NCBI GenBank assembly: GCA_964470455.1 | Contig: CAYYCX010000004.1 | Coordinates: forward strand, 56,228-120,227 | Direction: 5' to 3' | DNA: 64,000 bases | DNA from: JAWXBM01 sp964470455 | GTDB lineage: Bacteria > Pseudomonadota > Gammaproteobacteria > Xanthomonadales > SZUA-36 | Position numbers and translations under genes: made by a program | Shown here: piece after piece, positions 9,704-17,634 of the stretch | Layout of the letters: every line of letters begins with the position of its first letter | Position numbering within the stretch: the first letter of the stretch is position 1 | Notes under the pieces: generated by a model | What the model saw: only the letters and a program-made list of their open reading frames with translations | Told to the model about the DNA's origin: nothing | Database searches by the model: none

Positions 9704-11122
9704 ATGAGCAGGAAATACGACATGACCATTGGCGGACAATCTGTCGCCGCCGAACACTACCGTGAAATCCGCAATCCGGCCAGTACCGGCGAGGTGGTTG
9801 GCCTGGCGCCGGTGGGCACCATGGAACACCTGGAAGCCGCGGTGGCCGCGGCCACCAAAGCCTTTGCAAGCTGGCGGCACTCCAGCAGCGCGGAGCGCGA
9901 AGCGGCCTGCCAGGCCATCGCCAAAGTCATCGGCGACAACGCGGCGGAACTGCAGGAACTGCTCACCCGGGAGCAGGGCAAACCGCTGAAGGGCCTGGGC
10001 TCGGAATTTGAAGTGGGCGGCTGCATCGGCTGGACACAGTACACCGCCGGCCTGGACCTGCCGCCCAGCGTCATCCAGGAGAACGAGCAGGGCAGCATTG
10101 TGATGTATCGCGAGCCCGTTGGCGTGGTGGCTTCCATCACGCCGTGGAACTGGCCGCTGCTGATTGCCATCTGGCACGTCGTGCCGGCCATTCGCACCGG
10201 CAATACCGTCGTTCTCAAGCCCTCACCGTTCACCCCGCTGTCCACCCTGCGCATGTTTGAACTGGTTGCGGAGGCATTGCCTTCGGGCCTGATCAATGTG
10301 GTGTCTGGCGATGATGCGCTGGGCGCGGCGCTCAGCCAGCATGAGCGGGTCAGCAAGGTGGTGTTTACCGGCTCCATCGCCACCGGCAAGAAGATCATGG
10401 CCAGTGCGGCTGACACCCTCAAGGCCCTGACCCTGGAACTGGGCGGCAATGATGCGGCCATCGTGCTGGAAGATGCCGATCCGCAAAAAATCGCCGAAGG
10501 GCTGTTCTGGGGCGCCATGATCAATTCCGGCCAGACCTGCGGCGCCATCAAGCGGCTGTATGTGCACGACAGCATCTACGACCAGACCTGCGAGGCTTTG
10601 GCCGCATTCGCCAGCCAGATTCCGATGGGCGATGGCATGGATACGTCCAGCATCCTCGGGCCGCTGCAGAACGAACGGCAGTTCAGGCGCGTGGTGGAGT
10701 TGCTTGAAAATGCGAAGGCCAACGGTGGCCGCGTTGTCTGCGGCGGCGAGGTGCCGGGTGGCAACAACTATTTCGTTCCGGTCACCCTGGTGGCCGATAT
10801 CGCGGACGGCAGCCGGCTGGTGGACGAAGAGCAGTTCGGCCCGGTGCTGCCGGTCATCCGTTACACGGACCTGGATGAGGCCATTGCTCATGCCAATGGG
10901 CTGGATTTCGGCCTTGGCGCTTCCGTGTGGGGGTCTGACCCGGAAAAAACCAGGGCGGTTGCCGCCCGGCTGGAAGCCGGAACCGTGTACATCAACAAGC
11001 ATGCCGAAATCGCGCCGCATGTGCCGTTCGGCGGCATCAAGTGTTCGGGCATCGGCGTGGAATTCGGGCTGGAAGGCCTGGCGGCCTATACCAACATCAA
11101 GATCGTCAACGCGGCTGCCTGA
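9704..11122 (+). CDS. Aldehyde dehydrogenase family protein
   Basis: The 472-residue NAD(P)-dependent dehydrogenase has all core residues: N149 in TPWNW, E245 in LELGGND and the nucleophile C279 in NSGQTCG. It is the last gene of the cyclase-LigM-SMP30-ALDH block, 51 bp after the SMP-30 gene, and ends convergently with the hpaR-like gene. In context it could oxidise an aromatic acetaldehyde before demethylation, or succinate semialdehyde released at the end of the meta pathway. Sequence alone does not separate these. Confidence 0.88.
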   Translation: MSRKYDMTIGGQSVAAEHYREIRNPASTGEVVGLAPVGTMEHLEAAVAAATKAFASWRHSSSAEREAACQAIAKVIGDNAAELQELLTREQGKPLKGLGSEFEVGGCIGWTQYTAGLDLPPSVIQENEQGSIVMYREPVGVVASITPWNWPLLIAIWHVVPAIRTGNTVVLKPSPFTPLSTLRMFELVAEALPSGLINVVSGDDALGAALSQHERVSKVVFTGSIATGKKIMASAADTLKALTLELGGNDAAIVLEDADPQKIAEGLFWGAMINSGQTCGAIKRLYVHDSIYDQTCEALAAFASQIPMGDGMDTSSILGPLQNERQFRRVVELLENAKANGGRVVCGGEVPGGNNYFVPVTLVADIADGSRLVDEEQFGPVLPVIRYTDLDEAIAHANGLDFGLGASVWGSDPEKTRAVAARLEAGTVYINKHAEIAPHVPFGGIKCSGIGVEFGLEGLAAYTNIKIVNAAA

Positions 11123-11187
11123 AAAGACCATCGCCACAGGCCATTGTCACAGGCCATTGCCGGGGCGGGCGAACCGCCCGGCGGGAA

Positions 11188-11643
11188 CTACACCGAGCCG
11201 TAAAAGTCCGCCAACAGTCGGTACAGCTCCTCCATGCGGGCTGAACCGAAGGATTTCTCCATCCTGGCGTAAACGGCTTCGGCCGCCGGAGCCACCTTGA
11301 CGAACAAAGCTTCGCCCTTGGGCGATAGTTGCAGCAACACGCGGCGCTGGTCACTCTCGTGTGTCAGGCGTTTCACCAGGCGCTCGCCTTCCAGGAATTG
11401 CAGGATACGTGAGAGGCTGGGCGCCAGCAGGATGCTGCGCCTGGCCAGTTCACTGGCCTCCAGCTGGCCGTAAGCCGCCAGCACCCGAATCACGCGCCAC
11501 TGCTGTTCGGTCAGGCCGAATTCCCGCAACATGGGCTTGAAGTGGGACATGGCCGATTCACGGGCCTTCAGCAATTCCATCGGCAGCGAGCGTTCCAGCG
11601 AACGCAGCTTTACCGATGATACTTTGCCGGCTTTTGAACTCAT
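11188..11643 (-). CDS. hpaR: HpaR-like MarR family regulator
   Basis: The 151-residue protein has a MarR winged helix: MLREFGLTEQQWRVIRVLAAYG, then SELARRSILLAPSLSRILQFLE, then the wing with DQRRVLLQLSPKGEALF. The pattern matches the homoprotocatechuate operon repressor HpaR. Its ATG overlaps the stop of the FAH gene by four bases, so it is the last gene of the leftward hpa operon. It probably represses both divergent operons through the palindrome at 13477-13488 (inference). Confidence 0.82.
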   Translation of the reverse strand: MSSKAGKVSSVKLRSLERSLPMELLKARESAMSHFKPMLREFGLTEQQWRVIRVLAAYGQLEASELARRSILLAPSLSRILQFLEGERLVKRLTHESDQRRVLLQLSPKGEALFVKVAPAAEAVYARMEKSFGSARMEELYRLLADFYGSV

Positions 11644-12500
11644 GCAAACTCGTTGGCAACGGTGTTGCGCAGGATGCCGATTTCCGCAACCTCCACTTCC
11701 ACCACGTCTCCCTGGCGGAGGTATTTCGGCGGATTGAAACGCGCACCCGCCCCGTTCGGCGTGCCGGTGGCGATGATGTCGCCCGGCTTCAGCCGGCAGA
11801 ACGTGGAAACATAGCTGACCAGGTAATCGAAAGGAAACATCAGGTTGGCCGTGGTGTCATTCTGCCGTTCTTCACCATTCACGCGTGTCACCAGGCGCAG
11901 CTCGCTCATCGGGTCCAGTTCATCCGAGCTTACCATGTGCGGGCCCAAAGCACCCGAGCGCTCAAAATTCTTGCCCTGGGTGACGTTGAATTTGGAATGG
12001 CGCAGCCAGTCACGCACTGAACCCTCGTTCATCAGCGTCAGGCCAACCACATGCTGCATCGCCTGATCACGCGGAATGCGCCGGCCTTCCCTGCCGATGA
12101 CCAGGACGATTTCACCCTCGTAATCCAGCTGCTCGGATTCGGGCGGACGCATCAGGGTTTGCTGGTGCCCCACCAGCGATTCACGCGTGCGCATGAACAC
12201 GCTGGGATACTGCGGCAGGTCCGAACCATCCTGGTACTCGGCATTGCGGTTGGCATAGTTCACGCCGATGCAGATGATTTTTTCCGGGTTTGGAATGGTG
12301 GGCAGGAATTCCACCTCGCCAACGGCAAAATCCGCATCGCTGCCGTCCGCTTCACGCCCGAGAGCCTCCAGTCGATGTTGCCGCAATACCTCCCGCAGGT
12401 CCGGCAGGTCCGGATGACGCGCTCCAAGATCAACGATACCTTTTTCGGTCAAGGCACCGTAGCTGTCCTTGCCTGCATGGCTGAAACTCAGGAATTTCAT
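11640..12500 (-). CDS. Fumarylacetoacetate hydrolase family protein (HpaG-type isomerase/decarboxylase candidate)
   Basis: The 286-residue protein has the FAH fold: ICIGVNYANRNAEYQ, LDYEGEIVLVIGREG with metal-binding acids, GLTLMNEGSVRDWL, TQGKNFERSGALGPHMV and GDIIATGTPNGAG. In the homoprotocatechuate meta pathway, FAH-fold enzymes act as OPET decarboxylase/HHDD isomerase (HpaG) or hydratase (HpaH). Only one is present here, so the second activity is missing from the cluster or covered by this protein. It lies 2 bp after the DapA-like gene and overlaps hpaR. Confidence 0.85.
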   Translation of the reverse strand: MKFLSFSHAGKDSYGALTEKGIVDLGARHPDLPDLREVLRQHRLEALGREADGSDADFAVGEVEFLPTIPNPEKIICIGVNYANRNAEYQDGSDLPQYPSVFMRTRESLVGHQQTLMRPPESEQLDYEGEIVLVIGREGRRIPRDQAMQHVVGLTLMNEGSVRDWLRHSKFNVTQGKNFERSGALGPHMVSSDELDPMSELRLVTRVNGEERQNDTTANLMFPFDYLVSYVSTFCRLKPGDIIATGTPNGAGARFNPPKYLRQGDVVEVEVAEIGILRNTVANEFA

Positions 12501-12502
12501 GG

Positions 12503-13414
12503 TCAGCTCCCGGCCTCGATCAATCCGGCCCGTTCCAGCACGCCGTCGAGGCGTTTCTCCAGTTCGGCTGTGGCCGGCATCATCGGCAGCCGGTGTTCAT
12601 TGGCCGGCAGTATGCCCATGCGCTTCATCATGTACTTGATGGGAATCGGGTTGGTGTCGAAAAACACCGACTTGTTCAGCTCCAGCAGGCTCTGGTGCAA
12701 GCCCCGGCCGGTTTCGAGGTCATTGTTCCACACCGCTTCGCACATGCGCACCAGGATGTTCGGCGAAAGATTGCCCACAGCATTCATCAATCCGCAGGCG
12801 CCCACGGCCATCATCGGGAAGGACAACTCCTCAAGGCCGACAAATATCCTGAAGTCATCACCCAGCGCCTCGAAACATTCGCTGACAAATCCCAGGTCAT
12901 TCACCGCATGCTTCATGCCGACGAAGTTGGGTGATCGCTGTTGCAGCTCCCGCAGGGTTTCCACGGTCACACTGACCGCGGTGCGGCCGGGAATGTGGTA
13001 CACCATCCAGGGAATGTCCACGTCGCGCGTTGCCGACAGGTAATACTCCACCAGCCCGCGTTGCGGCGGACGGATGTAGTACGGCGTGACGATCAGCAGG
13101 GCATCAGCGCCGGCTTTCACCGCATGTTCGGTCAGCGCGGTGGTTTCCGCCAGTGATTGCGAACCGGTGGCGGCCACCACCGGAATCTGGCCTTTCACCG
13201 TTGCCACCGCCAAGTCCACCAGCCGGTTGCGTTCTTCGGTAGTGAGCGTGGAAGGTTCCGACGATGTGCCGTTCACCAGGATGCCGTGAGTGCCTTCCTT
13301 CAGCTGGAACTCCAGCAGGCCGGCATAGGCCTCGTAATCCACTTCGCCGTTGCGGAATGGTGTGATGATGGGGGGTATGGATCCGCGCAAAACCTTCGAA
13401 CCGGAAGTACTCAC
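12503..13414 (-). CDS. DapA/NanA-family class I aldolase
   Basis: The GTG at 13414 is the preferred start because AAGGAG lies 6-7 bases upstream; the frame extends further but runs through the promoters. The 303-residue product has the dihydrodipicolinate synthase/N-acetylneuraminate lyase barrel: GTSSEPSTL phosphate-type loop, Y139 in VYHIPGR and Schiff-base K168 in FVGMKHA. DapA-like proteins occur in some hpa clusters. Here it may replace the class II HpcH/HpaI aldolase that splits 2,4-dihydroxyhept-2-enedioate into pyruvate and succinate semialdehyde (inference). It leads the leftward operon. Confidence 0.83.
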   Translation of the reverse strand: MSTSGSKVLRGSIPPIITPFRNGEVDYEAYAGLLEFQLKEGTHGILVNGTSSEPSTLTTEERNRLVDLAVATVKGQIPVVAATGSQSLAETTALTEHAVKAGADALLIVTPYYIRPPQRGLVEYYLSATRDVDIPWMVYHIPGRTAVSVTVETLRELQQRSPNFVGMKHAVNDLGFVSECFEALGDDFRIFVGLEELSFPMMAVGACGLMNAVGNLSPNILVRMCEAVWNNDLETGRGLHQSLLELNKSVFFDTNPIPIKYMMKRMGILPANEHRLPMMPATAELEKRLDGVLERAGLIEAGS

Positions 13415-13449
13415 TGTTGCTCCTTCTGTTCCCTTTCGGGTGAATTCAC

Positions 13450-13477
13450 TTGACCAAACACTGGCCGAAAGTATAAT
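13450..13477 (+). promoter_or_regulatory. Sigma-70 promoter for the hpaF operon
   Basis: TTGACC at 13450-13455 (5 of 6 to consensus), a 16-base spacer and a perfect TATAAT at 13472-13477 point toward hpaF, whose start is 43 bases downstream. The palindromic operator begins on the last base of this -10 box. Confidence 0.7.
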
Positions 13478-13498
13478 TAACATGTTAACTTAGTTCAA
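13470..13498 (-). promoter_or_regulatory. Sigma-70 promoter for the DapA-FAH-hpaR operon
   Basis: On the minus strand TTGAAC (13498-13493), a 17-base spacer and TATACT (13475-13470) form a good promoter firing leftward. It overlaps the rightward promoter, and the operator palindrome lies inside its spacer, so both promoters should be controlled together. Confidence 0.68.
13477..13488. promoter_or_regulatory. Palindromic operator TTAACATGTTAA, probable HpaR site
   Basis: A perfect 12-bp palindrome lies in the 105-bp divergent region, abutting the rightward -10 box and inside the leftward spacer. Its size, symmetry and position fit a MarR-family repressor, and an HpaR-like gene is the last gene of the leftward operon. 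Binding by that protein is inferred. Confidence 0.6.
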
Positions 13499-13519
13499 GA
13501 CGAACCGCGGAGTACAGCC

Positions 13520-13933
13520 GTGCCACACCAGATTGTTGAGTATTCATCCAACCTGGAATCCCAGGTCGATATCGGGGCCATGATCAGGCTGCTGCATGAA
13601 ACCGTGGCCGGAATCGATGCGTTCCCGCGGGCGGCTTTACGCACCCGCGTGGCGCGCCGCGACCAGTACTGCATTGCCGACCATCATCCCGACAATGCCT
13701 TCGTCCATGTGCTGCTGCGCATCGCCTCTGGCCGCAGCCCGGAAGTGAAGAAGGCCGCCGGCGACCAGATTTTCCGGGTGTTGTGCGACTACCTGGCGCC
13801 GGTGCAGGCAAGCACACCGCTGGGCATCTCCTTTGAGATACAGGAAATCGACCCGGTTTTCCGCTGGAAGAAGAACAACCTGCCCGCCTGGCTGGAAATG
13901 CGTGCCGCTGCGGGTGAGCCGACAGCATCCTGA
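13520..13933 (+). CDS. hpaF: 5-carboxymethyl-2-hydroxymuconate delta-isomerase
   Basis: The 137-residue protein begins MPHQIVEYSSNL, the hallmark of CHMI, in which the N-terminal proline exposed after Met removal is the catalytic base. The GTG start at 13520 is fixed by that proline and by CGGAG just upstream. The central RTRVARRDQYCIADHHPDNAFVHV segment is also typical. It isomerises CHM to the keto tautomer OPET in homoprotocatechuate degradation. It is the first gene of the rightward operon. Confidence 0.9.
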   Translation: MPHQIVEYSSNLESQVDIGAMIRLLHETVAGIDAFPRAALRTRVARRDQYCIADHHPDNAFVHVLLRIASGRSPEVKKAAGDQIFRVLCDYLAPVQASTPLGISFEIQEIDPVFRWKKNNLPAWLEMRAAAGEPTAS

Positions 13934-13984
13934 TGAACCCATACGATGATAACCAGCCATGAAGCCCAACAATGAAGACCCATC

Positions 13985-15514
13985 ATGAGTGACCTGAAGC
14001 AGAATCTCGAGAAAGCCGAACAATTGTTGCGCCCGTTTCGCGACGCGCCCTTGCAGCACTTCATCAACGGACAGCGCACGCCGGGCAGTTCAGGGCAGCT
14101 GTTCGAGGTGGCCACGCCGATCGACAACTCAGTCATCGGCAAAGTGCACTCCGGCAGCGCCGCCGATATCGATGCCGCCTGCGCCGCCGCGACCGAAGCC
14201 TTTGCAGCCTGGCGCGACCTTCCGGGAACCGAACGCAAGAAGCTGCTGCACCGGATTGCCGATGCCATTGTGAAACGGGCTGACGATATCGCCGTGGTTG
14301 AAAGTTACGATACCGGGCAACCAATCCGCTTCATGAGCAAAGCGGCCATCCGCGGCGCCGAGAACTTCCGCTTCTTTGCCGACCTCGCGCCCGATGCCCG
14401 AAACGGCCTGGCCCTGCCGGCGGATGAACACCTCAATTTCACCTCGCGCAAACCCATTGGCCCGGTAGGTGTGATCACGCCCTGGAATACGCCATTCATG
14501 TTATCCACCTGGAAAATCGCCCCGGCACTGGCAGCGGGCTGCACGGTGGTGCACAAGCCGGCTGAATGGTCGCCTTACAGCGCCATGCTGCTGGCGGAGA
14601 TTGCCCATGAAGCCGGCTTGCCCGATGGCGTGCTCAATTGCGTGCAGGGTATCGGCGAAACGGCCGGCCGCGCGCTGACCGAGCATCCGGCCATCAAGGC
14701 GGTGGCCTTCGTGGGCGAATCCAGCACCGGCAGCCACATCATGCGCCAGGGCGCAGACACCCTGAAGCGGGTGCATTTTGAACTGGGCGGGAAAAACCCG
14801 GTGATCGTGTTCGACGATGCCGACCTGGAGCGGGCTCTCGATGCCGTTGTGTTCATGATCTACAGCCTCAATGGCGAGCGCTGCACCTCCTCCAGCCGGC
14901 TGCTGATCCAGGAAAGCATCCGCGAAGAATTCACCGCAAAGCTTGTTCAGCGCATTGCCAGGCTCAAGGTCGGCCATCCGCTGGACCCGGGCACTGAAAT
15001 CGGCCCGTTGATTCATCCGCGCCACCTGGAAAAGGTCTGCAGTTACTTCCGCATTGCCGAACAGGATGGCGCAACCATCGCTGCCGGCGGCAAGCCCAAG
15101 GAAGGCCCGGGCAATTTTGTTGAACCCACCCTGTTCACATCCGCCAGCCCGCATATGCGTATTGCCCAGGAAGAAATTTTCGGCCCGGTTTTGACCGCCA
15201 TTCCCTTCCACGATGAAGCCGAAGCCGTGCGAATCGCAAATGATTCCGCTTACGGCCTGGCCGCCTATCTGTGGACCCGGGATGGTGAACGCGGTTTGCG
15301 GATTGCCGACAGGCTGGAAGCGGGCATGATCTGGGTGAACTCCGAAAACAACCGTCACCTGCCTTCACCGTTCGGCGGCATGAAAGCCAGCGGCATCGGC
15401 CGCGATGGCGGCGACTACAGCTTTGACTTCTACATGGAAACCAAGAATGTCTGCCTCGCCATGGGCACCCACCGGATTCCGGGCCTGGGCAAATCGGACT
15501 CGAGCAAAAAATGA
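13985..15514 (+). CDS. hpaE: 5-carboxymethyl-2-hydroxymuconate semialdehyde dehydrogenase
   Basis: The 509-residue aldehyde dehydrogenase has N168 (TPWNTP), E266 (FELGGKNP) and nucleophile C300 in LNGERCTSSSRLL, a block characteristic of HpaE. It oxidises the ring-cleavage product CHMS to CHM in the cytoplasm. It sits 51 bp after hpaF and its stop overlaps the ligA start by four bases (ATGA), showing tight coupling with the dioxygenase genes. Confidence 0.9.
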   Translation: MSDLKQNLEKAEQLLRPFRDAPLQHFINGQRTPGSSGQLFEVATPIDNSVIGKVHSGSAADIDAACAAATEAFAAWRDLPGTERKKLLHRIADAIVKRADDIAVVESYDTGQPIRFMSKAAIRGAENFRFFADLAPDARNGLALPADEHLNFTSRKPIGPVGVITPWNTPFMLSTWKIAPALAAGCTVVHKPAEWSPYSAMLLAEIAHEAGLPDGVLNCVQGIGETAGRALTEHPAIKAVAFVGESSTGSHIMRQGADTLKRVHFELGGKNPVIVFDDADLERALDAVVFMIYSLNGERCTSSSRLLIQESIREEFTAKLVQRIARLKVGHPLDPGTEIGPLIHPRHLEKVCSYFRIAEQDGATIAAGGKPKEGPGNFVEPTLFTSASPHMRIAQEEIFGPVLTAIPFHDEAEAVRIANDSAYGLAAYLWTRDGERGLRIADRLEAGMIWVNSENNRHLPSPFGGMKASGIGRDGGDYSFDFYMETKNVCLAMGTHRIPGLGKSDSSKK

Positions 15515-15846
15515 GCCTCTACAACCTGCAGAAATTCCTGTACGTGCTGAACCGCGACGAGGCAGCGCAGCAAGCGTTTCGTGACGACCCGGCCAGCCAG
15601 CTGGACCAGTACGACCTGACGCCGGAAGAGCGCGGCGCGCTGGAACAGGGCGACATCGGCCTGTTGTACGTGCTGGGCGTGAACGGGCAGATCCTGATGC
15701 ATTTCGCCGCCTTTCTCGGCATTGCCTGGTTCGACTACCTGGAGCTGATGCGCAAGGGCATCGAGAAATACGGACCGGTGCGGGCCGGCATCTATGCCAT
15801 GACGGGCGCCGGTAAAAGCTTCGCAGAAGAGGACGTACGCAAATGA
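15511..15846 (+). CDS. Extradiol dioxygenase LigA-type small subunit
   Basis: The 111-residue protein matches the LigA family: LYNLQKFLYVLNRDE, FRDDPASQLDQYDLTPEERGAL, then IGLLYVLGVNGQILMHFAAF. LigA subunits cap the active site of LigB in protocatechuate 4,5-dioxygenase-type enzymes. Start and stop both overlap the neighbours by ATGA, so it is translated together with hpaE and ligB. Classical HpaD enzymes have no such subunit. Confidence 0.85.
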   Translation: MSLYNLQKFLYVLNRDEAAQQAFRDDPASQLDQYDLTPEERGALEQGDIGLLYVLGVNGQILMHFAAFLGIAWFDYLELMRKGIEKYGPVRAGIYAMTGAGKSFAEEDVRK

Positions 15847-16679
15847 GTCTGGTTTACGCAGGCGTGCTGAGCCACGCGCCGGGAATTACCGGCCGCGCCA
15901 GCCTTGTGAAAAACACTGAAAAGCGCGACGAGTTCTATGCCGCGCTGGACCGTCAAAGGCAGGAGATTGAAGCCTGCGGCGCCGAGGCACTGGTGGTGAT
16001 GGCAGCCGAACACTTTGCCAATTTCTTCATGAACAACATGCCCGCCTACTGCATCGGCATGGCCGAGTACTACGAAGGCCCTATCGAAGACCCGAAGTGG
16101 CTGGGCATTGAACGGCGCAGGATTCCGGGCGCGCCCGACCTCAGCCGCCGCCTGGCAGTGGAGATCATGCAAACCGTCGACGTGGCCTATTCGGAAGAGT
16201 GGAAGTTCGACCACGGCATCATGATCCCGCTGAATTTCCTCACGCCGCGCTATGACCTGCCCATCATTCCGGTGAACATCAACTGCCAGGGCCCGCCGCT
16301 GACACCGTTGCATCGCGCCTGGGCTTTTGGCGAGGCCATCCGCCGCGCCTGTGATTCAGTGCCGGAAAAAATCGCCGTGGTCGGAACCGGTGGCATTTCG
16401 CATTGGCCGGCTACGCCCGATTCCGGCAAGATCAATGAACCCTGGGACCGCGAATTTCTTCGCCAGTTGATGAGCCAGGACCGCGAAGCGTTGCTCAGTT
16501 ACGACGATGTGCAAACCTATGCCGATGCCGGCCAGGGCGGTTTTGAAATCCGCACCTACATTGCCGCTGCGGCGGCCGCGGGTGGCAAAGGCGACCTGCA
16601 GTTCTACACCGCCGAGCTGCCGATTTTCGCGGTGGGCTGCACGGTGGCCCGGTTTGATATTGCTGCCGCCGAAAGTTGA
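15843..16679 (+). CDS. Class III extradiol ring-cleavage dioxygenase, LigB-type catalytic subunit
   Basis: The 278-residue protein has LigB-superfamily residues: H11 in LSHAPG and H57 in AAEHFAN as iron ligands, H124 in FDHGIMIPL, H187 in TGGISHWP as the likely acid/base, and a glutamate in TAELPIF as third iron ligand. It opens a catechol ring next to the hydroxyls using Fe(II) and O2. Position with hpaE and hpaF predicts homoprotocatechuate or a methoxylated relative as substrate, taking the place of HpaD. Confidence 0.87.
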   Translation: MSLVYAGVLSHAPGITGRASLVKNTEKRDEFYAALDRQRQEIEACGAEALVVMAAEHFANFFMNNMPAYCIGMAEYYEGPIEDPKWLGIERRRIPGAPDLSRRLAVEIMQTVDVAYSEEWKFDHGIMIPLNFLTPRYDLPIIPVNINCQGPPLTPLHRAWAFGEAIRRACDSVPEKIAVVGTGGISHWPATPDSGKINEPWDREFLRQLMSQDREALLSYDDVQTYADAGQGGFEIRTYIAAAAAAGGKGDLQFYTAELPIFAVGCTVARFDIAAAES

Positions 16680-16691
16680 AAATGGGCCGTG

Positions 16692-17612
16692 ATGAACCCA
16701 GCTGACTCCCACCCTGCCGCAACAGCCGATACCAGACAGCGGGTGATGGACTTCATGCGGTCCTTCACCATGGAAGTGACGCCCGCAGGCGCAAAGCGCA
16801 TTCATGATTTCAGGGAACACATCGCGGAAGGCACCTGGGTGTATGTCACTGCATTGAGCGGCAGCGATTTCAACGAGACGGTTGAGGCCTGCAAAAAGCT
16901 GGCTGATCAAGGCATGACACCGGTGCCGCATTTCACTGCCCGCAGCATGGCCAGCGCCCGGGCGCTGGACGATCATCTCCAACGGGTAACCTCGGAGGCC
17001 GGCGTGACACGCGTGCTGGCGATTGCCGGCGCCGACAGCAAGCCGGCGGGGCCGTTTGCGGACACGCTGTCGATGCTGGAAACGGGGCTGTTTGGAAAGC
17101 ATGGCATCCGTTCCATCGGGCTGGCCGCCCATCCGGAAGACCCGCCCGTTGATGACCGTTCGGTAATCCGCGAACACGCCGACCGCAAAATCGAGTTCGC
17201 CGGCAAAACCGGCATCGAGATTTACTTCGTCACCCAGTTTGTGTTCGAAGCCAGGCCCATTTTCGACTTCGTGGCGCGCATTCGGTCGCTGGGCAACGAC
17301 CGGCCTCTGGTACTTGGCCTGCCCGGCCTTGCAACCCTGCAATCCCTGATCAAACACGCCACCGCCTGTGGCGTGGGTCCGTCCATGCAGTTCCTGACCG
17401 GGCGCGCGCGGGATTTACGCAAGCTGCTGAGCGTGCAAGCCCCCGACAAACTGGTCATCGACCTGGCCAACTACGTGGCCGAACACCCCGAGAGCCGCAT
17501 CAGCGGCGTGCACATTTTCCCGCTGGGAGGCTTCGAGAAAAGCGCCGCCTGGGCCAATGCCGTGGTGGCGGGGGAGTTTGAGTTTGTGAAAGGCGGCTTT
17601 GCGGTTAGCTAG
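16692..17612 (+). CDS. MetF-like methylenetetrahydrofolate reductase
   Basis: The product is 306 residues from the ATG at 16692 (a GTG one codon earlier is possible). The MTHFR barrel is visible: TMEVTPAGAKRI with the conserved Glu, VTRVLAIAGAD, IYFVTQFVFEARPIFDFV and the C-terminal HIFPLGGFEKSAAWAN. The N-terminus differs from biosynthetic MetF. Next to ring-cleavage genes, and with a LigM-like protein in the same cluster, its likely role is to turn 5-methyl-THF from O-demethylation back into methylene-THF. It is the last gene of the rightward operon. Confidence 0.82.
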   Translation: MNPADSHPAATADTRQRVMDFMRSFTMEVTPAGAKRIHDFREHIAEGTWVYVTALSGSDFNETVEACKKLADQGMTPVPHFTARSMASARALDDHLQRVTSEAGVTRVLAIAGADSKPAGPFADTLSMLETGLFGKHGIRSIGLAAHPEDPPVDDRSVIREHADRKIEFAGKTGIEIYFVTQFVFEARPIFDFVARIRSLGNDRPLVLGLPGLATLQSLIKHATACGVGPSMQFLTGRARDLRKLLSVQAPDKLVIDLANYVAEHPESRISGVHIFPLGGFEKSAAWANAVVAGEFEFVKGGFAVS

Positions 17613-17634
17613 GCCATCCCCAAACCACCGGTTC

